IMG/VR virus record: IMGVR_UViG_3300022144_000138
Location: 1 to 24,511 of that record
From: a virus
Length of the DNA stretch: 24,511 bases
Strand: one strand, 5' to 3'
In this document: piece by piece, positions 14,113-21,121 of the stretch
Layout: every line of letters starts with the position of its first letter
How positions within the stretch are numbered: position 1 is the stretch's first letter
Notes under the pieces: model-generated
What the model saw: only the letters and a program-made list of their open reading frames with translations
What the model was told of the DNA's origin: nothing
Databases searched by the model: none
Translations under genes and position numbers: made by a program

Positions 14113-14513
14113 GGCCAGCGCCAGGCGGAACAGGAATCGCCGGCCGGGCCGGCGCGTCAGTTTCCCGCCAGCTCCTCGACATCGCCCTCAGCGATGGCAT
14201 TGAAGCTGAGCACGGCGTCATAGACGCGGCCCAGCGCCGCCGCGCTCTTGCCCCCAAGCGCGACGATGTCCTCCTCGGTGAACAGCGGCTTGCCGTCCTC
14301 CCCGACGATGCACGCAGAGGCATAGCGGGCGCGCACGTTGTCGGGCGCGACAAGGCCCTCCTGTCGCGCCTGGTAGACCGCCGTCTCCAGCGCATCGCGG
14401 TCGCGCGCGGTGAGGGAGCGGATGCGGACGGTGCCACCCCACTCCGGCACCGGCACGTCCTTGGTGGGAAGGTCCTGCGCCCCAAGGATGGCGTCGCGGC
14501 CGAGGACCGTCAC
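13834..14513 (-). CDS. G-T fusion tail chaperone by -1 frameshift
   Basis: Predicted 226-residue product: 118 codons of G (14513 to 14160), then a one-base backward slip so that base 14160 is read twice, then 108 codons of the T frame (14160 to 13837) and its stop. The geometry is a correct -1 shift: G codons and T codons differ by exactly one base in the right direction, and the T frame has no stop between the slip site and its own ATG. Lambda makes its gpGT by the same mechanism, and the ratio G to G-T matters for tail length and assembly. Confidence 0.85.
14138..14154 (-). promoter_or_regulatory. frameshift-stimulating RNA hairpin
   Basis: CGCCGGC and GCCGGCG form a perfect 7-bp all-GC stem with loop CCG. 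It begins 5 nt after the slippery heptamer, the usual spacing for a stimulator of -1 frameshifting. A longer pseudoknot could form but is not obvious. Confidence 0.75.
14157..14513 (-). CDS. tail assembly chaperone G
   Basis: A 118-residue soluble protein with a beta-rich N-terminal part (VLGRDAILGAQDLPTKDVPVPEWGG) and a helical body (SLTARDRDALETAVYQARQEG, LFTEEDIVALGGKSAAALGRVYDAVLSFN). This pattern is typical of G-type chaperones encoded between the tail tube and tape measure genes. The start is GTG overlapping the tail tube stop as GTGA (14510-14513). It ends one codon after the slippery site, so most ribosomes give G alone and a fraction give G-T. Confidence 0.88.
   Translation of the reverse strand: MTVLGRDAILGAQDLPTKDVPVPEWGGTVRIRSLTARDRDALETAVYQARQEGLVAPDNVRARYASACIVGEDGKPLFTEEDIVALGGKSAAALGRVYDAVLSFNAIAEGDVEELAGN
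14160..14166 (-). promoter_or_regulatory. slippery heptamer GGGAAAC for -1 frameshift
   Basis: The minus strand reads G GGA AAC in the zero frame of gene G, a canonical X XXY YYZ site, directly followed by the G stop codon TGA (14159-14157). After a -1 slip the tRNAs can re-pair on GGG and AAA. Lambda's G-T site is GGGAAAG, which differs only in the last base. Confidence 0.88.
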
Positions 14514-14935
14514 GAGCGGGTCACCGTGCCAGTAATCTTCAACGTCGCATTCGCCGTGATCTGGCTGCCGACGCGGGCGCCAGTCTGAAACGACGTTACA
14601 AACGCGGTGAAGCTGAGCGTCTTCTGCAGCGGCGTGGACAGTCGGATGCGAAAGTTGCGGCGGCTAGAACTGTAATAGTCGTTCTCCATGCCCACCTGCT
14701 GCCCATCGGCCTCATCGAGGTTCATCTGCAACGACACGTTCCCGAAGTCGGGCAGATCGGCGATGTACTCTGCCGCGTCCGATTCGAGGGTCGTTACAGC
14801 GATGAGTGGCGTCGAGCCATCCGGCCCGGCAATGTCGCGGATTTCGCCGACGAGGGTGAACACTTCGGGGCTGGCCCCATTGCCGCGCAAAAGCGCAGTC
14901 TTTTTGGACGCCACCGCGCGGGATGGATTGGCCAT
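14510..14935 (-). CDS. major tail tube protein
   Basis: A 141-residue beta-rich protein with a basic N-terminus (MANPSRAVASKKTALL), a core with EVFTLVGEIRDIAGPDGS and a C-terminal part TLSFTAFVTSFQTGARVGSQITANATLKITG. The 'F-L-G---I-GP' core and the arrangement just before the G/G-T chaperones are those of siphophage tail tube subunits. AGGAGA lies 7 nt before the ATG. It should stack in hexameric rings to form the tail tube. Confidence 0.9.
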   Translation of the reverse strand: MANPSRAVASKKTALLRGNGASPEVFTLVGEIRDIAGPDGSTPLIAVTTLESDAAEYIADLPDFGNVSLQMNLDEADGQQVGMENDYYSSSRRNFRIRLSTPLQKTLSFTAFVTSFQTGARVGSQITANATLKITGTVTRS

Positions 14936-14972
14936 CTTGGTCTCCTGTCAGATTGAGGGTGAGCGGCGCCGA

Positions 14973-15473
14973 TCAGCCGATGCCGATGATGGTGATGTCG
15001 TAGGTTACCGAAGTGCCGGCGCCGCCGTTGAGGATGCGCAGCAAGTCGCCGGTCGCAGGCGTCACGGTCCAGCCAGTGCCGGGCGCCACAAACAGTAGTT
15101 CACCGCCGGGGCGAACCGCAGCGGTATGGGCCACCGCGCCGAACGGTCCGACAAAGCCATTGCTGGGAGCGCCGCCGACGATGACATCGTTGGTGTTGCC
15201 GGCGGCGGCGACAATCAGGATGGCCTTGATTGCCGTGAAGGCGAGCACTGCGCCGAAGGCATCGACGAGGACGCCCGACAGATCGATGCTTTCCGACGCC
15301 GACGCGGCGAGGGTGCGCTGCGAGACCCACCGGCGGTTTGCCTGATTGGGGCCGGTGCCATCGGTCAGCGCCGTGACATAGCGCAGCGCCAGGCTGTCCG
15401 TGGGCGTGCTGAGACCCGACGCGGCGGTATAGTCGCCGGTGACCCCGACGATGATGTTCGCATTGAGAGGCAT
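14973..15473 (-). CDS. phage virion-region protein, 166 aa
   Basis: A beta-rich, Ala/Gly/Thr-rich protein without charged stretches: SGLSTPTDSLALRYVTALTDGTG, VLAFTAIKAILIVAAAGNTND and a C-terminal TSVTYDITIIGIG. I recognise it as a recurrent hypothetical protein of alphaproteobacterial siphophages but know no function. It sits between the DUF3168 tail terminator and the tail tube genes. A decoration or fibre-like structural protein would fit composition and place. ATG at 15473; the gap to the upstream stop is 5 nt. Confidence 0.75.
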   Translation of the reverse strand: MPLNANIIVGVTGDYTAASGLSTPTDSLALRYVTALTDGTGPNQANRRWVSQRTLAASASESIDLSGVLVDAFGAVLAFTAIKAILIVAAAGNTNDVIVGGAPSNGFVGPFGAVAHTAAVRPGGELLFVAPGTGWTVTPATGDLLRILNGGAGTSVTYDITIIGIG

Positions 15474-15478
15474 GGGCG

Positions 15479-15865
15479 TTACTCCGTTTCGGTGATGATG
15501 AAATCCAAGGACGTTCGATGCAGCCTCGGCTCTGCGCTGGCGTCGTAGAGGTCGCGCTCGCTATCGAGAGCGCAGTCGGCGACGGGCAGGCTGTCATTGT
15601 CCCAACCGTCGAGCCGCAGCCGAACCGCTGTCGCCAGCGCGCGGACGGCGGTGAAGGTCAGCCCCCAGCAATCGACCTGGACGCGGACATCGGCATAGCC
15701 CGAGGGGCCTTGCAGCGACCGGACATCGGTGCGGCTGATGCGCTGCCAGGTCAGGTGCGGATAGGCGACGTTCTGCGGCGCCACGACCGGATAGACCCGA
15801 TCGCCGATCAGAGCCGCGAGCGGCCCGGAGGTCAGCCGGTCGAACAGCGCATCATCGAGCGTCAT
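15479..15865 (-). CDS. DUF3168 tail completion/terminator protein
   Basis: A 128-residue protein with the DUF3168 pattern: LFDRLTSGPLAALIGDRVYPVVAPQNVAYPHLTWQRIS, then GYADVRVQVDCWG and a C-terminal RTSLDFIITETE strand. In HK97 (gp11-like) and SPP1 (gp17) this protein caps the head-proximal end of the tail tube and joins it to the head. The start at 15865 overlaps the gp10-like stop as ATGA; an upstream in-frame extension is out-of-frame shadow of the previous gene. Confidence 0.9.
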   Translation of the reverse strand: MTLDDALFDRLTSGPLAALIGDRVYPVVAPQNVAYPHLTWQRISRTDVRSLQGPSGYADVRVQVDCWGLTFTAVRALATAVRLRLDGWDNDSLPVADCALDSERDLYDASAEPRLHRTSLDFIITETE

Positions 15866-16356
15866 GCGTTGCGCCCGTTCGGCAGCACCGGCCCGAATTT
15901 GCGCAGCTTCTTGGCTGCCCGCTCGATCCCACGCTCGAGCTCGGCAATCTGAATCTTCAACCCGACATCGGCGGCAGCATCGAAGGCCGGACGCATCCAT
16001 GGCCGGGCCGGCATGTTGACGGTGCCGAACTCCTGAAACAGCCCCCAGAACGCCTTGCCGGTCGAGATGTTGAACGTGATCGTGTTTTCGCTGCGCGCCC
16101 TGGCCTTGCGCACCTTAATGTTGTCGACGAGCCGGCCATAGTCGGCGACGGTCACCGCACCGCTTTTCAGCTTGCGACGCCGCACCGTGCTGCCGGTGCC
16201 CCGCGGCGCCACCGATTTGATGACATCCGCCACGACCTTCGCCGCCTCGCGGTTGGCCTTGTTCCCCACCTTGGTGGCAACCTCGTCGCCGAGCGCGGCG
16301 AGATTGGCCTTCAATTCGGCGAGTCCCTCAAGCCGGGTGCGGACAGCGAAACTCAT
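15862..16356 (-). CDS. HK97 gp10-like head-tail connection protein
   Basis: A 164-residue protein of the HK97-gp10 family. Key segments are LEGLAELKANLAALGDEVATKV, an ADVIKSVAPRGTGS linker, a basic RRRKLKSG loop and the signature FWGLFQEFGTVNMPARPWMRPAFDAAAD. It lies between head closure and DUF3168 genes, as in HK97, and takes part in joining tails to filled heads. The start at 16356 overlaps the head closure stop by 4 nt (ATGA). Confidence 0.92.
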   Translation of the reverse strand: MSFAVRTRLEGLAELKANLAALGDEVATKVGNKANREAAKVVADVIKSVAPRGTGSTVRRRKLKSGAVTVADYGRLVDNIKVRKARARSENTITFNISTGKAFWGLFQEFGTVNMPARPWMRPAFDAAADVGLKIQIAELERGIERAAKKLRKFGPVLPNGRNA

Positions 16357-16670
16357 TGGACCGCCGCCTTTGCAAACAGGTGCAGCCCGGCCTTGCGGCC
16401 AAGCTCCTCGATCCCGGTGATGTCGTAGGTCAGGCCGTCGCACTGTGCCCGCCACTCGGCTTTCACATCGCCGCGCCAGCGCACCTTGAACTTGACCTCG
16501 GCCTGCGCCTGCATGATCGCCTCGCGCTCGATCTCCCGCGCCGTCAGCGGCAGCCGCGACGCCCACACGGTCGCGACCTCGACGAATGCCTCCAGCGCCT
16601 CGCCGCCGGTCCCGCGCGTGATGGTCCTCGACAGCAGCGTCAGCCGCCGGTCGAGTTGCCCAATCCGCAC
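16353..16670 (-). CDS. head closure / head-tail adaptor protein
   Basis: A 105-residue protein with the typical N-terminus IGQLDRRLTLLSRTITRG and the segment VATVWASRLPLTAREIEREAIMQAQAEVKFKVRW, then YDITGIEELGRKAGLHLFA. This is the SPP1 gp16 / HK97-type head closure family, a short beta-barrel ring below the connector. The start is GTG at 16670 with only a weak ribosome site; it begins 3 nt after the previous stop, so coupling is likely. Confidence 0.92.
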   Translation of the reverse strand: MRIGQLDRRLTLLSRTITRGTGGEALEAFVEVATVWASRLPLTAREIEREAIMQAQAEVKFKVRWRGDVKAEWRAQCDGLTYDITGIEELGRKAGLHLFAKAAVQ

Positions 16671-16673
16671 AGG

Positions 16674-16991
16674 TCAGTCCGTGGTCAGCGCGTGGACGAC
16701 GGCGATGTTGCCACCGAGGTCTTCGGCTTCCGCCTCCAGGATGGTCGCACCGCCGATTGTGCAGCCTTCCAGCCGCCCGGCGAGCGCTGCCAGATCGTCC
16801 ATCCGGCCCGGCGTCACCTGCAGGCGCACGCGGTGCAGCTGCGCCACGGCGCCCATCGAGGCCCATTCGTCGATTTCATAGACGACGAGTTCGAGCCCGG
16901 CGGGCATCGTGCGCAGCAGCAGCTCTGCCAGGTCGGCGAACGGGCGGAACGCCGTGGCGGCAGCGGTTTCGGTCAGCAGCGTGTCAGTCAT
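16674..16991 (-). CDS. hypothetical protein in head-tail module, 105 aa
   Basis: An acidic, probably alpha/beta protein: MTDTLLTETAAATAFRPFAD, LELVVYEIDEWASMGAVAQLH, VRLQVTPGRMDDLAALAGRLEG and an end NIAVVHALTTD. I do not recognise the family. The start overlaps the DUF6456 stop by 8 nt, so expression is coupled. Between DUF6456 and head closure genes it may be structural or may work with the DUF6456 protein. Confidence 0.65.
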   Translation of the reverse strand: MTDTLLTETAAATAFRPFADLAELLLRTMPAGLELVVYEIDEWASMGAVAQLHRVRLQVTPGRMDDLAALAGRLEGCTIGGATILEAEAEDLGGNIAVVHALTTD

Positions 16992-17493
16992 GGTCACCCT
17001 CCGGCAGTCGATAGAAATCCGCGAGCCGATCGAGCGCGATGCACAGCACCACTTTGCCCGACCGGTTCGGCCAGCCCAGCGCCCGTTCGACTTCGACAAG
17101 GCCCTCGCCATTGCAGACCGAGCGCCACAGCACATCGACAAGGCCGCGCCCCACGGCCTCGCAGGCGGCGTCGAAGCGCGCCCTGGCACTCATCTGCGTC
17201 TCGGTGGCGTGCATCGGCCGGGGCGCCCCTTGAGCCACCCGGCTCCCCGGCACCGCGTTCCAGTTCATCGTCACCTGCGGGCCGATCGCCGCGCGGGTGT
17301 AATCGTTCCGCAGCCGGTCGCCCGCCTCGAACTGGCGCCAGCTGATCATGCCGCGATTGGCCAGCCAGCCGAGCGGCCCTTCATCGGTGGCCACGTCAAC
17401 GAGCTGCATCGCGCCGTCGAGGAAGCGGATGCGCGGCTGAATGCGGCCACCCGGCCGCGCGCTGGCAATGGCCTTGGCAATGCGCTTGGGCAC
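16984..17493 (-). CDS. DUF6456 protein, 169 aa, GTG start
   Basis: The sequence contains LGWLANRGMISWRQFEAGDRL, GPQVTMNWNAVP, MSARARFDAACEAVGRGL, LWRSVCNGEGLVEVERALGW and SGKVVLCIALDRLADFY, the DUF6456 layout: an N-terminal helical part and a C-terminal part that ends in a helix-turn-helix-like segment. Members occur in alphaproteobacterial chromosomes and phages; the shape suggests DNA binding, although this is inference. The GTG at 17493, 11 nt after the previous stop, is my preferred start; a TTG at 17535 lies inside the previous gene. A putative regulator in the middle of head-tail genes is unusual. Confidence 0.78.
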   Translation of the reverse strand: MPKRIAKAIASARPGGRIQPRIRFLDGAMQLVDVATDEGPLGWLANRGMISWRQFEAGDRLRNDYTRAAIGPQVTMNWNAVPGSRVAQGAPRPMHATETQMSARARFDAACEAVGRGLVDVLWRSVCNGEGLVEVERALGWPNRSGKVVLCIALDRLADFYRLPEGDHD

Positions 17494-17504
17494 GCTGCCC
17501 GGTC

Positions 17505-17873
17505 TCAGACCGGGTCGCCGATCTCGACAGCCCAAGCCGCAATGCTGACCGTGCCGCCGCTGACGAGGGCCTGATCGGGGCAGGTGGTGACGTAGAGCAA
17601 CCGGGTGCCCGCAACGTCGAGCAGCGACACGTGATTTCCGGTGCCATCGGCGAGCACGGCGAGGCCGCTTTTGGCTGCGATGGTAACTTTGCGCCCACTC
17701 ACGTCGCCGGCAGCAAGGGCAAAGTCGCCGCCCACCATGGCGCTTGCCACCAGCTTGCCGGCCTGTGCGGCGGCATAGGTGGCGGGCTGGCCGTTCGTCA
17801 CCACCATCAAGGTAGCGGAGGCGACGACATTGAGCGAGCCGTCGATGACGGCGGTGCTGGCAAACTTGCCCAT
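17505..17873 (-). CDS. phage structural-region protein, 122 aa
   Basis: A beta-rich protein with GKFASTAVIDGSLNVVASAT, PATYAAAQAGKLVASAMVGGDFAL, SGRKVTIAAKSG, then LLYVTTCPDQALVSGGTVSI and a WAVEIGDPV end. I recognise a recurring hypothetical family in alphaproteobacterial phages; no function is known to me. GAGGAG lies 7 nt before the ATG. Composition and place suggest a virion accessory protein such as a decoration or fibre-base subunit. Confidence 0.78.
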   Translation of the reverse strand: MGKFASTAVIDGSLNVVASATLMVVTNGQPATYAAAQAGKLVASAMVGGDFALAAGDVSGRKVTIAAKSGLAVLADGTGNHVSLLDVAGTRLLYVTTCPDQALVSGGTVSIAAWAVEIGDPV

Positions 17874-17883
17874 TTGGAACTCC

Positions 17884-18192
17884 TCAGCGGTTTTCGACGC
17901 GGATGAGGAACGACCGTTCATCGGTCGTGCCGTTGCTCGCGGTGATGCGGTTGGTGATCTGGTAGATGTGCCCGACGACGCCGCCCGAAATGCGCAGCGT
18001 GGTCTTGCTGGCGTCGAACGTCTCGTTGCTCGCCACCAGCCCGCCGGCCTCGACGGGTGTGATGGTGAAGACCGATGCGGCAATGGTCAGCGGCGGCGTC
18101 GTCCGCGCCAGATAGCCATTGCCTCCGCCGAGCCAGTCGACGGCATAGTCGAGGACCGCAGCCGGGTCCTTGACGTGGTTGTTGTTACCCAT
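17884..18192 (-). CDS. Ig-like small virion-region protein, 102 aa
   Basis: Starts with DPAAVLDYAVDWLGGG and ends in FDASKTTLRISGGVVGHIYQITNRITASNG followed by TDERSFLIRVENR. The last half has the 'tsvwlsGGt-G--Y-vtnrI-T--G---erslti-V' pattern of a small beta-sandwich protein common in phage head regions. Its role is unknown; decoration or head-fibre attachment are likely possibilities. The ATG overlaps the connector stop by 8 nt. Confidence 0.8.
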   Translation of the reverse strand: MGNNNHVKDPAAVLDYAVDWLGGGNGYLARTTPPLTIAASVFTITPVEAGGLVASNETFDASKTTLRISGGVVGHIYQITNRITASNGTTDERSFLIRVENR

Positions 18193-18769
18193 GCCGCCAC
18201 ACCCGATAGGGGGCGAGCAGCGCCTTCACCGAAAAAGGCATGACCGAAACGATGTTACCGACGTTGACCGTCTCGCGGTTCTCGTAGAGGTGCGCGACGA
18301 ACATCATGATGGCGTGGCGGATGCCCTCGGGGACATCGTTCCAGCTGGCGCCATAGCCGGCGAGATAGGTGACGGTGACCGCCGCCATCTGCGAGCGCAG
18401 CGCCGGCCAGGTATTGCCGAACGACGGGGCCAGGCGAGCCGGCAACGATGCGGCGTCGAGCTGGTAGAGCACCGGCGCCAGCACCGTCGACACGCCGGCC
18501 TCGGTGACATAGCGCACCTCGGTCAGGCTGATGACCTGCGAGGGTTCGAGGCGCAGTACCTTGTCGGCGGGCCAGGCATCGAGCGTCAATTCCCAGCCCT
18601 GCTGAATGAGCGCGCGGCCGAGATACTCCTCTACCCAGCCCGTCGCCGCGCCGATCAGCCCGCTGATGTGCAGCAGGTCATCGGGGTCGTTGCCGATGCG
18701 CAGTTGCTCCAGCACGGAGGTAACCGGCACGGCCGGGCCAGCTGGAGCAACTGTGCGGCGCAGCGCCAT
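18185..18769 (-). CDS. head-tail connector protein, gp6-like
   Basis: A 194-residue protein: ISGLIGAATGWVEEYLGRALIQQGWELTLDAWP is the classical N-terminal helical part of HK97 gp6 / phiE125 gp8 type connectors, followed by a beta part and the AIMMFVAHLYENRETVNVGN helix and PYRVWRHG end. It should form the dodecameric adaptor ring under the portal. The start ATG at 18769 lies 3 nt after the previous stop. Confidence 0.93.
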   Translation of the reverse strand: MALRRTVAPAGPAVPVTSVLEQLRIGNDPDDLLHISGLIGAATGWVEEYLGRALIQQGWELTLDAWPADKVLRLEPSQVISLTEVRYVTEAGVSTVLAPVLYQLDAASLPARLAPSFGNTWPALRSQMAAVTVTYLAGYGASWNDVPEGIRHAIMMFVAHLYENRETVNVGNIVSVMPFSVKALLAPYRVWRHG

Positions 18770-18772
18770 AAA

Positions 18773-18961
18773 TCAGGCGGCAGTCTTGCGGGCTGCGGCC
18801 TTGGCGGGCTTCTCGACCGCATCCGGGTCGATGGCCGCGCCTTCGCGGATAAGGCGTCCGGCGGTCTCGGCGTCGATATCGGACCCGACTGCCAGGACGG
18901 CGCCGGTCTCGGTGTGTTCGCCGCCGACGAGGATGTCGCGCGTGATCTGAATATTCTTCAT
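18773..18961 (-). CDS. small phage protein between capsid and connector, 62 aa
   Basis: MKNIQITRDILVGGEHTETGAVLAV followed by DAETAGRLIREGAAI and a Lys/Ala-rich tail is the pattern of a small protein that regularly lies between capsid and connector genes. I prefer 18961, which has AAGGA upstream and matches the family N-terminus. An in-frame ATG at 19036 overlaps the capsid stop (TGATG) and would add 25 residues, which fits the coupling used across this operon; the choice is open. Function unknown. Confidence 0.75.
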   Translation of the reverse strand: MKNIQITRDILVGGEHTETGAVLAVGSDIDAETAGRLIREGAAIDPDAVEKPAKAAARKTAA

Positions 18962-19035
18962 GGTCGAAGGTCCTTGCTCCAGATGGCCAGCCGGGGACGA
19001 GACGAGCGAGCCCGCATCGCCCCCGACCGTCATCA

Positions 19036-20406
19036 TCAGTTGGCGTCGAGGCAGGCAGCGAAGCTGGCGACGCGGCGAACCGCGACATCAACATCCTGCA
19101 TGGCGATGGTCCGCAGCGTGCCCGCGGTGCCGCCGGTGAACGGGTCCACCAGCAAGTCGAGGCCACCCCACATGCCGATGAGCAGATCGGCGAAGTTGCC
19201 GAACGCCAGCGCGGACAGGTTGGTGCCCGAGCCCTTGGTCAAGTTGCGGGGCACCTGGTTGGAGGCAATGGCCTTGTAGCCATTGACCTCGTTGTTCCGC
19301 CAGATCGGGACCGCAGTGGTGTTGCCAAGCTCGGCGGTCTTCTTCATGCGCCCGCGCAGCGCCGCGTTGGTGATGTAGGCGCTGGTGGGTGCATCGGCGT
19401 TGGCATTGCCGACTGCGGTTTCGAGGTCGACCACCGCATCCCAAGTCAGCGCCCCACCGTTGGTGCCGATGGCCACCGAGCCGATGCCCGCCGTCTGCAG
19501 CACGCCGCGCGGCTGACCCGCAGCGCCGGAGCCGTTGAGCGCGCCCAGGTCGATCGCGAGCGCGATGATCTTGGCGATGTCCATGCGGATGAAGGCTTCG
19601 ACATCGATCGAGCTTTGCAGCAGCAGCCGGCGCGACACGTCGACAAAGGCGCCGGCGGTCTTCGGCGTCAGGGTGACCTGATCGAACGCCTGCTGGCTCT
19701 CGGTCACTGCCGCGTTTTCCGCCACCCAAAAGGCGCTGCCTGCACCGGTCTGGCGGGGAATCGCGACCTGGCCGACAAGCCCGGTCAGCATCGTCGCGCC
19801 GCCCTGCGTCACCGAAAGCTGGTTGCGCAGCACTTCGATGAACGACATGCCCATGACGGTGGTCTGCACGGTGTTACCGCCGTCCGCCGCCACACCCACG
19901 GTGAGGTCGCGGGTTTCGCCGGCAAGGCCCATCGCGGCATAGGCCGAGCGGTTCTCGCCGAAGACGTTGGAGCGCAGCACTTCGGCCGGGATGGTGACGC
20001 CGCGAATCTGGCCACCGTCGCGACCGTTGATCTTCTGGACCTCGGCCGAGCATTCGAGCTCGAACGCGGCGGCGTCCTGAGCACCCTTGTCGGTCGGGTT
20101 GGCGCGGGCGTGCAGCAGCCGGATGACCGAGAAGCTGCGGACATCCTTCTGCGTCAGCCCGAGTTCCTGGCCAATCTTCTCCTGGCCGGCGACCTTGAGC
20201 GGGTTGGCGGCGCGCTTGTTGAGTTCCTCGGTGCGCGCGGCGCGGTCATCGAGGCTCCGGGTCTCCGCCAGTTTGGCGAGATACTCGGTCTTTTCTTCCG
20301 GGGTGAGGTCCCGGTTTTCGCCCTCGGCCTTGTTGTGGATCGCCAGGGCGGCGTCGTGCGAGGCCTTCGCGGCCGCGCGCAGTTCTGCAATGGTAGGTGC
20401 GGCCAT
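19036..20406 (-). CDS. major capsid protein, HK97 fold
   Basis: A 456-residue HK97-type capsid protein. Residues 1 to about 95 are charged and helical (KAEGENRDLTPEEKTEYLAKL, RAARTEELNKRAAN), the delta/scaffold domain that the protease normally removes. The shell part has SVTQGGATMLTGLVGQVAIPRQTG, AFWVAENAAVTESQQAFDQV and RLLLQSSIDVEAFIRMDIA, then a C-terminal AFGNFADLLIGMWGGLDLLVDPF. A strong site TAGGAGG lies before the ATG at 20406, in keeping with high expression. The gap to the protease gene (76 nt) holds no other gene. Confidence 0.96.
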   Translation of the reverse strand: MAAPTIAELRAAAKASHDAALAIHNKAEGENRDLTPEEKTEYLAKLAETRSLDDRAARTEELNKRAANPLKVAGQEKIGQELGLTQKDVRSFSVIRLLHARANPTDKGAQDAAAFELECSAEVQKINGRDGGQIRGVTIPAEVLRSNVFGENRSAYAAMGLAGETRDLTVGVAADGGNTVQTTVMGMSFIEVLRNQLSVTQGGATMLTGLVGQVAIPRQTGAGSAFWVAENAAVTESQQAFDQVTLTPKTAGAFVDVSRRLLLQSSIDVEAFIRMDIAKIIALAIDLGALNGSGAAGQPRGVLQTAGIGSVAIGTNGGALTWDAVVDLETAVGNANADAPTSAYITNAALRGRMKKTAELGNTTAVPIWRNNEVNGYKAIASNQVPRNLTKGSGTNLSALAFGNFADLLIGMWGGLDLLVDPFTGGTAGTLRTIAMQDVDVAVRRVASFAACLDAN

Positions 20407-20482
20407 TTAAGCCTCCTATTTCAGGGGTTGGGATGGGCAGTCGTCCGCGGCCCGGCAGCCCATCGCGCCGGACGGAACAGGG

Positions 20483-21118
20483 TCAGCGAGGGCGGTTGAG
20501 CTCGAGCTCGCGCCGCCGGTGGTTGGCGCGGACCTGCACGTCGGCCAGCTGCGCCGCGTTGCCGGCTTTCACCGCTTCCTCGAACGCCGCCGATCGCAAC
20601 GCCACGGTGGCGTCGGGATAGGCGGGGTAGGTCACCGGCGAGACATCGTAGAGCCGGCTGAATTTCGTGATCGTGCGCAGCACCGAACCATCGGCTTGGC
20701 GTTCCCAGCGGTCACCACCCGAGGCCACATCGAAGGCAAAGCTCGACTGCCGCACCCGGCCATCGTTGATGAACGCGGCGACGCGGCGGCTGCACTCGTC
20801 ATCGGCGAGGGCGAATTCATACCGCAGCCCGGTCTCGTCGATGCTCAGCTGGAGCGAGCCGGCGGTGCTGCGGGCAAGGACCTGCGAGGGGTCGTGGTTG
20901 AACAGCGCGACCACATCGTTGCCCAGCACGTCGTCGAAGGCGCCGGGCTCGATGATCTCGACAAAGCCACCGAGCGGGTCAGAGCGGACGTTGAACTTGG
21001 CGGCATAGCCGGCGACGGCCTCGGCCGCGCTAATATCGACCTTCACGTCATCGGCGAGGCCGGCGGCGAAGCGCAGTTCGATGCCGGTGCAGGCAGCCGA
21101 CTGGTAGCGTTTCTCCAT
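20483..21118 (-). CDS. HK97-type prohead protease
   Basis: A 211-residue serine protease of the HK97 prohead family. Probable catalytic His75 lies in LFNHDPSQVLARS and Ser125/126 in RQSSFAFDV, followed by ITKFSRLYDVSPVTYPAYPDA. The N-terminal AGYAAKFNVRSDPLGGFVEII element is also typical. It should cleave the delta domain of the capsid protein during maturation. The start has AGGATTGAGG upstream and is 3 nt from the portal stop. Confidence 0.95.
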   Translation of the reverse strand: MEKRYQSAACTGIELRFAAGLADDVKVDISAAEAVAGYAAKFNVRSDPLGGFVEIIEPGAFDDVLGNDVVALFNHDPSQVLARSTAGSLQLSIDETGLRYEFALADDECSRRVAAFINDGRVRQSSFAFDVASGGDRWERQADGSVLRTITKFSRLYDVSPVTYPAYPDATVALRSAAFEEAVKAGNAAQLADVQVRANHRRRELELNRPR

Positions 21119-21121
21119 GCC

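Noticed and set aside
14006-14485. A 159-codon minus-strand frame overlapping G and T
   Set aside because: It is in the third frame, rich in Arg/Ala/Ser with no similarity to chaperones; the -1 frame from GGGAAAC gives the T domain instead.
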